Positions 1-5,562 of a stretch of DNA of 13,908 nucleotides are shown piece after piece. The notes below the pieces were generated by a model. The model was not told the DNA's origin. It worked only from the letters and a program-made list of their open reading frames with translations, and made no database searches. The position numbers were made by a program, and so were the translations under genes. Origin of the DNA: an uncultured Peptococcaceae bacterium (GTDB lineage: Bacteria > Bacillota > Peptococcia > Peptococcales > Peptococcaceae); assembly GCA_900556545.1 (NCBI GenBank), contig USPE01000028.1, positions 1 to 13,908 of the forward strand, given 5' to 3'. Position 1 is the stretch's first letter. The number at the start of each line of letters is the position of its first letter.

Positions 1-20
1 TCTTTTCTAAAAACAACAAG

Positions 21-344
21 TTAGTTAATTTTCAGCCAACGCAGCCACTTGCCAATAATGATACCAAATAACGCCGGAATCACGCCAATACAGCATGCAA
101 GCTGCAAGGTATGCCATCCGATTACTCCGACTGCGGAAAAACCTACTAATAAACCAATCAGTGGACAATACCAGTAGAATTTAGTCTTTTTGGCAAGAAA
201 ATAGGTAATAAGTGCGGTTGCAAAAAAAAGTAATAAAAAAATCGGTAGTGAAACAATTTCAAAATAATTCTCAAGTGTTATAATAACTACTGCCACCGGT
301 ACAAGAAGCCACATCATTAACCCCATAAGAATTTCTCCCAGCAT
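21..344 (-). CDS. Small four-helix membrane protein, function unknown
   Basis: I do not recognise the family. The product is about 107 residues and nearly all hydrophobic, with four likely membrane helices at roughly residues 5-24, 32-50, 57-75 and 79-98, a Lys-Lys-x-Lys loop after helix 2 and a basic tail (KWLRWLKIN). An open frame continues upstream to a TTG at 428, but a good sigma-A promoter (400-428) lies inside that extension. I therefore choose the ATG at 344, which has a GGTGG ribosome binding site about 5 bases upstream. It stands alone: the next gene to the right is on the other strand. The helix count and compactness fit a small integral membrane protein of the kind often left as hypothetical. 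No catalytic motif is visible. Confidence 0.6.
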   Translation of the reverse strand: MLGEILMGLMMWLLVPVAVVIITLENYFEIVSLPIFLLLFFATALITYFLAKKTKFYWYCPLIGLLVGFSAVGVIGWHTLQLACCIGVIPALFGIIIGKWLRWLKIN

Positions 345-399
345 AACGACCACCGCCCTTCGCACACGTACCAAAACTGTATGTACCCTTCTTAAGTTT

Positions 400-428
400 A
401 TTCTACCATAGGAAAATTTTTTCAACAA
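400..428 (-). promoter_or_regulatory. Sigma-A promoter of the membrane protein gene
   Basis: On the minus strand TTGTTG (423-428) and TAGAAT (400-405) are separated by exactly 17 bases. Transcription would start near 393, giving a leader of about 50 bases before the ATG at 344. It excludes the longer TTG-started version of the gene. Confidence 0.6.
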
Positions 429-494
429 GATATATTTTTACTGCAAATTTGTGTAAAGGTGCTGCTGAAAAGTAATTATAAAACGAATATCCGA

Positions 495-524
495 TTGAAA
501 GAATGTATGTTTGTATGTTATAAT
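495..524 (+). promoter_or_regulatory. Strong extended -10 promoter of the small toxin-like gene
   Basis: TTGAAA (495-500) is followed after 18 bases by a perfect TATAAT (519-524), with a TGN extended -10 element (516-518). The predicted start is about 531-532, so the RNA would begin with GAGAGTAACC. It lies about 55 bases upstream of the peptide ATG. Confidence 0.7.
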
Positions 525-560
525 ATCGCATGAGAGTAACCAAAAACGGTAGGCGGTTTT

Positions 561-578
561 CCTCCCTTTGAGGGGAGG
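561..578 (+). promoter_or_regulatory. Hairpin that sequesters the ribosome binding site of the toxin-like gene
   Basis: CCTCCC (561-566) is perfectly complementary to GGGAGG (573-578), the Shine-Dalgarno of the peptide gene (GGAGG ends 8 bases before the ATG at 587). The 6-bp, all-but-one GC stem would close the ribosome binding site in the mRNA. This is a common way of keeping type I toxin mRNAs untranslated. Confidence 0.6.
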
Positions 579-586
579 TGATAACG

Positions 587-664
587 ATGACATACGAATT
601 ATATGGGGCGATTATCGCAACATTGACTCTGCTTGTCGCTGTTATCGCCTTGCTACGCAAGTAA
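587..664 (+). CDS. 25-residue hydrophobic peptide, probable type I (holin-like) toxin
   Basis: The ORF encodes MTYELYGAIIATLTLLVAVI followed by ALLRK: a short polar N-terminus with Tyr-Glu, one membrane helix (about residues 7-23) and a basic Arg-Lys end. That is the composition of the Firmicutes putative holin-like toxins (Pfam Hol_Tox) and TxpA-like type I toxins, which insert in the cytoplasmic membrane. It has a strong promoter (495-524) and a very strong Shine-Dalgarno that is buried in a hairpin, so synthesis appears possible but restrained. A ~110-nt RNA is encoded on the opposite strand just beyond its 3' end, as in toxin/antisense pairs. It is much too short for routine gene calling. 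I see the ORF, signals and topology directly; the toxin role is inferred from family resemblance and layout. A regulatory small membrane peptide is the main alternative. Confidence 0.62.
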   Translation: MTYELYGAIIATLTLLVAVIALLRK

Positions 665-684
665 CAAGGTAACAGTTCTTTTAT

Positions 685-730
685 AAAAAAAGACAACCCG
701 CCTTAACCCTGAAAAGTGAGGCGAGTTGTC
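685..730 (-). terminator. Intrinsic terminator of the antisense RNA
   Basis: The arms at 692-702 and 720-730 form an 11-bp stem that is continuous on the minus strand thanks to one G-U pair. On plus the same position is a C-A mismatch. On minus the stem is followed by seven T (685-691); on plus it is followed by GCTAAACG with no T run. Orientation is therefore clearly minus. Confidence 0.75.
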
Positions 731-798
731 GCTAAACGATTATGGGAGATGAACCGTTTATCAGCGTATTAGCCGTACGCCGCGGTTACTCTCTTTAT
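685..798 (-). ncRNA. Candidate antisense RNA of the toxin-like gene
   Basis: A sigma-A promoter (805-833) and a strong terminator (685-730) define a minus-strand RNA of about 110 nt with no ORF of note. It begins with AUAAAGAGAGUAACC, then forms a hairpin (CGCU plus AAACG paired with their complements at 755-766 and 730-738) whose loop exposes CAUCUCCCAU. The terminator hairpin completes it. It stops about 20 bases short of the peptide's stop codon, so it would pair only with the 3' untranslated part of the peptide mRNA, the arrangement known for TxpA/RatA-type pairs. The loop's UCUCCC could also pair with the GGGAGG of the toxin Shine-Dalgarno. No clear plus-strand terminator lies before about 790, which is consistent with the mRNA running through this region. 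An independent trans-acting small RNA is the alternative. Confidence 0.55.
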
Positions 799-804
799 AT
801 TTAT

Positions 805-833
805 ATCCTAGCACAGAAAAAAATATTCGTCAA
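805..833 (-). promoter_or_regulatory. Sigma-A promoter of the antisense RNA
   Basis: On minus TTGACG (828-833) and TAGGAT (805-810) are separated by exactly 17 bases. The predicted start is about 798. There is no gene of its own downstream other than the short RNA ending at 685. Confidence 0.65.
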
Positions 834-866
834 CCGTAAAATATTATAGCAAATACTGCACAGTTC

Positions 867-1089
867 TCATTTCTCCATAACTTTTCCACCGGCAGAAAAA
901 TCTATAGCAATTTTGCCATACCAATTACACAAACAACAAAACGAAAGCATCGTATTAACCATTGTTTGTGATGCTGTACTATCGGAAGACTGTTTGTTGC
1001 CTGACTTGTGCGCATAAGGCTGGCCTATCCTTTGCAAAAACTCTAAATTGGGATGGATTATCACGCCAAATTTTGTTTTTCATGAAATC
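867..1089 (-). pseudogene. rpmE: Possible decayed rpmE (ribosomal protein L31) remnant
   Basis: Downstream of rho, where Firmicutes usually carry rpmE, a minus frame of 65 codons (867-1064) with no Shine-Dalgarno shows scattered L31-like features in the right order: IHPNLE near the start (L31: IHPxxE), KSG in the middle (L31: KTG), then CCLC (L31: CxxC), YGK (L31: YTGK) and AGGKV near the end (L31: AGGRV). The length is near that of L31 (about 66-70). The first zinc cysteine pair (normally CxCG) is absent and the sequence between anchors is unrecognisable. The frame opens with GTG; an ATG in another frame lies at 1082-1084. If this is L31 it is non-functional and another copy must exist. The resemblance is weak and could be chance helped by position. 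Confidence 0.28.
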
Positions 1090-1094
1090 AAGAC

Positions 1095-1126
1095 AAAAAA
1101 GCAGGAACAAATGATTTTGCTCCTGC
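1095..1126 (-). terminator. Terminator of the fba-tal-glpX-rho operon
   Basis: On minus, GCAGGA and TCCTGC (1121-1126 and 1101-1106) plus an inner CAAA/TTTG step form a 10-11 bp stem with one G-U pair, followed by six T (1095-1100). It lies 9 bases beyond the rho stop codon. Confidence 0.8.
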
Positions 1127-1134
1127 CGGTTTAT

Positions 1135-2400
1135 CTAGTTCTTATTATTTTTGCCAAACATACGGCACAATTCTTCATTATTTTTGCTGCGTTTCATGCC
1201 GTCCAACAATGTTTCGGTTGCTTCGGCAGTATCCAGATTGCTGAATGCTTTGCGCATCTGCCATACCATAGACAGTTCTTTTTCGGTCAGCAATAAATCT
1301 TCTTTTCTGGTACCAGAACGTTTGATATCCAACGCAGGATAAATGCGCCGTTCTGCCAGCTTGCGATCCAAAATCAACTCCATGTTGCCGGTGCCTTTAA
1401 ATTCTTCAAAGATAACCTCATCCATACGGCTGCCTGTTTCAATCAATGCAGATGCCAGAATAGTCAAACTGCCGCCTTCTTCCACATTGCGCGCCGCTCC
1501 AAAAAATCGTTTTGGCTTATGCAGCGCACTGGGATCCACCCCACCGGACAAAAGCCGACCGCTGGGCGGCATCACCAGATTATAGGCCCGTGCCAATCGG
1601 GTAATACTGTCTAACAGGATAATCACATCTTTTTTGGACTCTACTACCCGTTTGGCTCGTTCCAGTGTCAGTTCTGCTACCTTTACATGGTTTTCCGGTG
1701 GTTCATCAAAGGTTGAACTGATGACTTCGGCTTTTACAGAGCGTTCAATGTCTGTTACTTCTTCCGGTCGTTCATCAATCAGCAAAATGATGATTTCTAC
1801 TTCTGGATTATTTTGGGCAATGCTATTTGCCACCTGTTTAATCAATTCGGTCTTACCTGCTTTCGGCGGCGCTACAATCAATCCACGCTGCCCTTTGCCC
1901 AACGGCGCAACCAAATCAATCATACGCATAGCATAAGCGTTTGCATCTGTTTCCAGCTGCAAGCGATTTTGCGGATAAATAGGCGTCAGACCGTCAAAAT
2001 GAAGCCGATCCGGCGAAGCAGCAGGATCTTCCCCATTTACTTTTTCCACACGCAGCAACCCAAAATAACGCTCATTTTCTTTGGGCTTGCGGCTCCAACC
2101 CTCTACCCTGTCGCCACTGCGCAAATCAAACTTGCGGATTTGTGACTGGGACACATAGATATCATCATAGCTGGGCAAATACCCCAACGGACGCAAAAAA
2201 CCATATCCTTCTGACATAATATCCAGAATACCACTGGCCCAAAGCTGCCCTTCACGCTCTTTCAACGTAGATGTTTTTACAATTTCAAAAATTAACTCTG
2301 CTTTGCGCAGTTTGGAGTAATATGGTATTTCCAGTTCCCGGGCGATCCGGTATAAATCTACCATTGTTTTTGTTTCTAATTCTTCTTGCTTATATAGCAA
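1135..2400 (-). CDS. rho: Transcription termination factor Rho
   Basis: Rho is the hexameric RNA-binding ATPase that translocates along nascent RNA and releases RNA polymerase. All expected parts are present in 421 residues: an N-terminal helical Rho_N segment (about 1-48), a cold-shock-like RNA-binding domain (about 51-125, with GYGFLR), Walker A APPKAGKT (177-184), the IDERPEEVTD catalytic region (208-217), Walker B DVIILLD (258-264), the Q-loop PPSGRLLSGGVDP (278-290) and the R-loop GTGNMELILD (336-345). There is no long N-terminal insertion. The start is a TTG (2398-2400) with AAGGTGG 7 bases upstream; the first internal ATG (codon 13) has only a weak GAAGAA ahead of it. It is the last gene of the fba-tal-glpX-rho run, 34 bases after glpX, and is closed by the terminator at 1095-1126. 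Confidence 0.97.
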   Translation of the reverse strand: MLYKQEELETKTMVDLYRIARELEIPYYSKLRKAELIFEIVKTSTLKEREGQLWASGILDIMSEGYGFLRPLGYLPSYDDIYVSQSQIRKFDLRSGDRVEGWSRKPKENERYFGLLRVEKVNGEDPAASPDRLHFDGLTPIYPQNRLQLETDANAYAMRMIDLVAPLGKGQRGLIVAPPKAGKTELIKQVANSIAQNNPEVEIIILLIDERPEEVTDIERSVKAEVISSTFDEPPENHVKVAELTLERAKRVVESKKDVIILLDSITRLARAYNLVMPPSGRLLSGGVDPSALHKPKRFFGAARNVEEGGSLTILASALIETGSRMDEVIFEEFKGTGNMELILDRKLAERRIYPALDIKRSGTRKEDLLLTEKELSMVWQMRKAFSNLDTAEATETLLDGMKRSKNNEELCRMFGKNNKN

Positions 2401-2434
2401 ATAAATTCCACCTTCAAATAAATTACCCGATTGA

Positions 2435-3400
2435 CTATTTTAATTTGATATAATCCGGCTTCCGGTCATAATCATGATACGCTTCGATAAAGCGCACTGT
2501 ACCAGTCACACCCCGCATAACAACTGTATGGGTGATAGCATATTTGTCGGTAAAACGAACGCCATTCAAAATATCGCCTTTGGTCACACCAGTAGCTACA
2601 AAATATACATCATCAGTAGATACCAGGTCATCTAAGGTTAAAACTTTGTTTACATCATCAATGCCCATTTCATGTACCCGTCTGATTTCTTCTTCGGTTT
2701 CCGGCACCAGACGGCCCTGCATATCGCCGCCCATACATTTGATAGCTGCTGCTGCAATCACACCTTCCGGCGCACCGCCTTTTCCCATCATCATATCAAT
2801 GCCGCCATCACCAAAACTGGTGGTGATAACAGGGGAAACGTCACCGTCAGAAATAAATTTGCAGCGGACACCCAGCTTGCGGGCGGCATCTACAATATAC
2901 TGATGCCGTTCCCGTTCCAGCAGCACAATCGTCAAATCGCTGACATCTTTACCCAATGCTTTGGCTACATTGCGCATATTTTCTTCCGGGGACAAATTAA
3001 TATCAATAGCGCCTTTGGCCTTTGGACCAACTACAATTTTATCCATATACATATCTGGCGCATGCAGCAAACCGCCTTTTTCGGCAATGGCCATAACCGC
3101 AATGGCACCGTTCATATTTTTTGCGGTCAGATTGGTTCCTTCCAGCGGGTCTACAGCAATGTCTACTTCTACGCCGCCTTTTCCCACTTTTTCGCCGATA
3201 TAAAGCATTGGCGCTTCATCCATCTCGCCTTCACCGATTACTACTGTGCCGCTGATATCCACTGTATCAAACATTTTGCGCATGGCTTCTACTGCTGCGC
3301 CATCAGCCAGATTTTTTTCACCTTTTCCAATCCAATGGGCACAGTTAATTGCTGCTGCTTCTGTAACTCTGGCAAATTCCATACCTAAACTTCTATCCAT
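2435..3400 (-). CDS. glpX: Class II fructose-1,6-bisphosphatase (GlpX type)
   Basis: The enzyme hydrolyses fructose 1,6-bisphosphate to fructose 6-phosphate, the committed step of gluconeogenesis, in the cytoplasm and with divalent metal. The 321-residue length matches the GlpX family. Visible motifs are the metal-binding GEGEMDEAP (56-64), the inositol-phosphatase-superfamily signature DPLEGTN (84-90), ISDGDVSP (183-190) and the GGAPEGV loop (208-214). The ATG at 3400 is preceded by GGAGG at a slightly long spacing of 12. It lies 72 bases after the transaldolase gene and 34 before rho, with no terminator on either side, so it is co-transcribed with fba. Pairing an aldolase and a bisphosphatase in one operon lets the cell run carbon back towards hexose phosphates; some GlpX proteins also accept sedoheptulose 1,7-bisphosphate, which would suit the adjacent transaldolase. 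Confidence 0.96.
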   Translation of the reverse strand: MDRSLGMEFARVTEAAAINCAHWIGKGEKNLADGAAVEAMRKMFDTVDISGTVVIGEGEMDEAPMLYIGEKVGKGGVEVDIAVDPLEGTNLTAKNMNGAIAVMAIAEKGGLLHAPDMYMDKIVVGPKAKGAIDINLSPEENMRNVAKALGKDVSDLTIVLLERERHQYIVDAARKLGVRCKFISDGDVSPVITTSFGDGGIDMMMGKGGAPEGVIAAAAIKCMGGDMQGRLVPETEEEIRRVHEMGIDDVNKVLTLDDLVSTDDVYFVATGVTKGDILNGVRFTDKYAITHTVVMRGVTGTVRFIEAYHDYDRKPDYIKLK

Positions 3401-3472
3401 TATTTTATTACGCCTCCGTACTAAATTTATAGTTTTTTGTCTGTTCTGTAAAAAACAATTTTAGCGTAGTTC

Positions 3473-4114
3473 TTACTTACGACCCGCCCAGTCTGCTTCA
3501 AATTTGGCAATTCCCAAATCCGTCTGCGGATGAGAAACCATCTGCTGCAAAATTTTAAACGGAATGGTGGCAATATCTGCGCCAATGATGGCAGCATCGG
3601 TTACCTGCCGCGGACTGCGTACACTGGCCACGATAATTTCGGTATCATAGCCATAGTTATCATAGATCGTTCTGATTTCCTCAATTAAGGTCATGCCTTC
3701 CTGACCAATATCATTCAGCCGGCCTACAAATGGGCTGACAAAAGAAGCACCTGCCCGCGCAGCCAAAATTGCCTGATTGGCTGAAAAACACAGTGTAGCA
3801 TTGGTTTTGATGCCCTCTGCTTTTAACTGTTTCATAACACCCAAACTTTCTGCTGTAATTGGCAGCTTGATTACAATATTTTCATGAAGCGCGGCCAGTT
3901 CACGTGCTTCCCGCAGCATGCCTTCCGCATCGCTGCTCAGTACTTCTACACTAATTGGACCGCCTACCAGTTCACAAAAATATTTTACCCGTTCAATGTA
4001 ATCTCCGCCTTCTTTGGCTACCAGAGAAGGATTAGTGGTAACGCCACTGATTACACCCATGGCTACAGCCTGTTCTACTTCAGCCTGATTGGCTGTATCT
4101 AAAAATAATTTCAT
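3473..4114 (-). CDS. tal: Transaldolase, small TalC/FSA-family type
   Basis: This 213-residue class I aldolase transfers a dihydroxyacetone unit from a ketose phosphate to an aldose phosphate in the non-oxidative pentose phosphate pathway. The Schiff-base lysine is K83 in IVIKLPIT, the catalytic aspartate is D6 in FLDTA, and the phosphate-site motif VRSPRQ is at 165-170. It aligns along its whole length with E. coli FsaA, but the two residues that set reaction type are of the transaldolase kind: E57 where FsaA has Gln59, and F129 where FsaA has Tyr131. I therefore call transaldolase rather than fructose-6-phosphate aldolase. The ATG at 4114 has AGGAAGGA about 10 bases upstream. It sits between fba and glpX in one operon. 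Confidence 0.9.
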   Translation of the reverse strand: MKLFLDTANQAEVEQAVAMGVISGVTTNPSLVAKEGGDYIERVKYFCELVGGPISVEVLSSDAEGMLREARELAALHENIVIKLPITAESLGVMKQLKAEGIKTNATLCFSANQAILAARAGASFVSPFVGRLNDIGQEGMTLIEEIRTIYDNYGYDTEIIVASVRSPRQVTDAAIIGADIATIPFKILQQMVSHPQTDLGIAKFEADWAGRK

Positions 4115-4151
4115 ATTCTTCAGTTCCTTCCTATTTTTTCATACTGTTATA

Positions 4152-4177
4152 CAGATTCAGGTATTGTATTGAATCTG
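4152..4177 (-). promoter_or_regulatory. Intercistronic hairpin between fba and tal
   Basis: CAGATTCA and TGAATCTG form a perfect 8-bp inverted repeat around a 10-base loop in the 102-base fba-tal gap. No T run follows on minus, so it is not an evident terminator. It may stabilise or set a processing end in the operon mRNA. Confidence 0.4.
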
Positions 4178-4216
4178 CTTGTTACCGCAAACAAATTAAT
4201 TTCCGGCATTTTTATC

Positions 4217-5158
4217 TTACAGTGCTTTGCCTTCGGAACCCAATACATTTTTAATTTTGTGAGCAACCACTGCTTTTACATTGGCTCTGCCGACTTTTAA
4301 GTATTCTCTTGGGTCAAACGCTTCCGGTTTGCTGAACAGCACTTCACGCACACCTGCTGTCATAGCCAAACGCAGATCCGAGTCAATGTTAATTTTGCAG
4401 ACAGCACTTTTGGCAGCCTGACGCAGCATATCTTCTGGAATACCAATGGCATCTGCCAAGTTACCGCCATTGGCCTGAATAATTTTTACGTATTCCTGAG
4501 AAACACTGGATGCACCATGCAGTACAATTGGAAAGTTTGGCAAACGATGCTCAATTTCTTCCAAAATATCAAACCGCAACATTGGTTTCTGGCCCGGTTT
4601 AAATTTAAAGGCACCATGACTGGTTCCAATGGCAATTGCCAAAGAGTCTACGCCTGTACGGCTTACAAATTCTTCAACCTGGTCTGGTTGGGTATATTTG
4701 GCATCTTCGGCACTGACATTGACATCATCTTCAATGCCGGCCAGCTGACCCAGTTCCCCTTCTACCACAACACCATGGGCATGGGCATATTCTACTACTT
4801 TTTTGGTAACGGCAATATTTTCCTCAAAAGAATGATGGGAACCATCGATCATTACCGAAGTGAAACCACCATCAATACAAGCTTTGCAAATTTCAAAATC
4901 AGCGCCATGATCCAGATGCAGCGCAATTGGAATATGGCTCTGCTCCTGCAGCGCAGCCTCTACCAATTTTACCAGATAAGTATGGTTGGCATATTTTCTT
5001 GCTCCGGCAGATACCTGCAGAATTAATGGAGAATTTAATTCCCCAGCTGCTTCTGTGATCCCCTGTACCAATTCCATATTGTTTACATTAAATGCACCAA
5101 CTGCATAGCCACCTTCATAAGCTTTTTTGAACATTTCTGTCGTTGTTACCAATGCCAT
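4217..5158 (-). CDS. fba: Class II fructose-1,6-bisphosphate aldolase
   Basis: The zinc-dependent enzyme cleaves fructose 1,6-bisphosphate to dihydroxyacetone phosphate and glyceraldehyde 3-phosphate, and runs in reverse for gluconeogenesis. The 313 residues show the family motifs: HLDHG (81-85) with catalytic D83 and zinc ligand H84, VEGELGQLAG (132-141) with E135, GTSHG (178-182) with H181, VLHGASS (212-218) with H214, and NIDSD (257-261) in the phosphate-binding strand. The size is typical of the Firmicutes FbaA/GatY group. The ATG at 5158 has a full AAGGAGG 8 bases upstream. It is the first gene of the operon; its promoter (5238-5265) has palindromes upstream, over the predicted start and in the leader. 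A tagatose-bisphosphate aldolase is a possible relative, but the glpX/tal context favours fructose bisphosphate. Confidence 0.96.
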   Translation of the reverse strand: MALVTTTEMFKKAYEGGYAVGAFNVNNMELVQGITEAAGELNSPLILQVSAGARKYANHTYLVKLVEAALQEQSHIPIALHLDHGADFEICKACIDGGFTSVMIDGSHHSFEENIAVTKKVVEYAHAHGVVVEGELGQLAGIEDDVNVSAEDAKYTQPDQVEEFVSRTGVDSLAIAIGTSHGAFKFKPGQKPMLRFDILEEIEHRLPNFPIVLHGASSVSQEYVKIIQANGGNLADAIGIPEDMLRQAAKSAVCKINIDSDLRLAMTAGVREVLFSKPEAFDPREYLKVGRANVKAVVAHKIKNVLGSEGKAL

Positions 5159-5189
5159 TTGTGTATCCTCCTTAAATTTTTTCTGTTAT

Positions 5190-5206
5190 TTTCGTTTTTA
5201 ACGAAA
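5190..5206 (-). promoter_or_regulatory. Leader hairpin in front of fba
   Basis: TTTCGTT, a three-base loop and AACGAAA form a perfect 7-bp inverted repeat in the fba leader, between the promoter and the ribosome binding site. There is no adequate T run after it, so an mRNA-stability hairpin or protein site is likelier than an attenuator. Confidence 0.4.
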
Positions 5207-5214
5207 TAGAAAAG

Positions 5215-5236
5215 CCGATAATCATATCACTATCGG
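5215..5236 (-). promoter_or_regulatory. Imperfect palindrome over the fba start point, candidate operator
   Basis: CCGATA (5215-5220) and TATCGG (5231-5236) are perfect arms around a 10-base centre that is itself mostly symmetric (18 of 22 positions match the reverse complement). It covers the predicted +1 near 5231, directly after the -10 box, where a bound repressor would block initiation. The regulator is not identifiable from sequence. Confidence 0.4.
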
Positions 5237-5237
5237 T

Positions 5238-5265
5238 ATTATAACATACCTGTTTCGTATTTCAA
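5238..5265 (-). promoter_or_regulatory. Promoter of the fba operon
   Basis: On minus, TTGAAA (5260-5265), a 16-base spacer and a perfect TATAAT (5238-5243) with an extended -10 TG. The leader to the fba ATG is about 70 bases. It would drive fba, tal, glpX and rho together. Confidence 0.65.
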
Positions 5266-5270
5266 AGGGC

Positions 5271-5283
5271 ATGGCTTTGCCAT
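5271..5283. promoter_or_regulatory. Palindrome just upstream of the fba -35 box
   Basis: ATGGC, three bases, GCCAT: a perfect 5-bp inverted repeat ending 6 bases from the fba -35 hexamer. Its place suits an upstream regulator site. It is short enough to be chance. Confidence 0.3.
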
Positions 5284-5460
5284 ACAAAAAAAGTTTGAAC
5301 TATTTTTCCATAAAAATTACCATTCTTTAATAATGGAAGAAGTATTGTTTATATATTTTTTCCTGTAAGATTATAAACTACCAACAGTATCTGCATTTTG
5401 TCTGATTTTTATATTTGATAAGTACAAAGTTGCCGCTTGTCATTGCTCGATTTTTTATCT
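5284..5460. other. AT-rich divergent intergenic stretch, no gene seen
   Basis: Together with the flanking promoters this makes a 404-base gap between the fba and CoA-disulfide reductase starts. I see no ribosome-binding-site-preceded ORF. The only symmetric element noted is CCATT/AATGG around 5320-5336. An open frame from 5415 to 5711 on plus merely runs into the reductase gene out of frame. Confidence 0.5.
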
Positions 5461-5488
5461 TTGCTTTTTTTCCGAATTTTGATAGAAT
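5461..5488 (+). promoter_or_regulatory. Candidate promoter of the CoA-disulfide reductase gene
   Basis: TTGCTT (5461-5466), 16-base spacer, TAGAAT (5483-5488) with an extended -10 TGA. It lies about 75 bases before the ATG. Other AT-rich hexamers nearby make the exact choice uncertain. Confidence 0.45.
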
Positions 5489-5562
5489 ACTTTTAATGTA
5501 TAGTAAAAAATCATTGCCCGATATTGTGATAATAATTATGCAACCAACAGGAGGATATTTCT

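Noticed and set aside
403..696. 97-codon open frame on minus across the toxin-like locus
   Set aside because: It has no ribosome binding site, runs antisense through the peptide gene and over its promoter, and has no protein-like composition.
2672..3388. 238-codon open frame on plus opposite glpX
   Set aside because: It is the mirror of a conserved gene, with an aromatic/Cys-rich antisense composition and no start signals. Shorter plus frames opposite rho, tal, fba and mreB are of the same kind.
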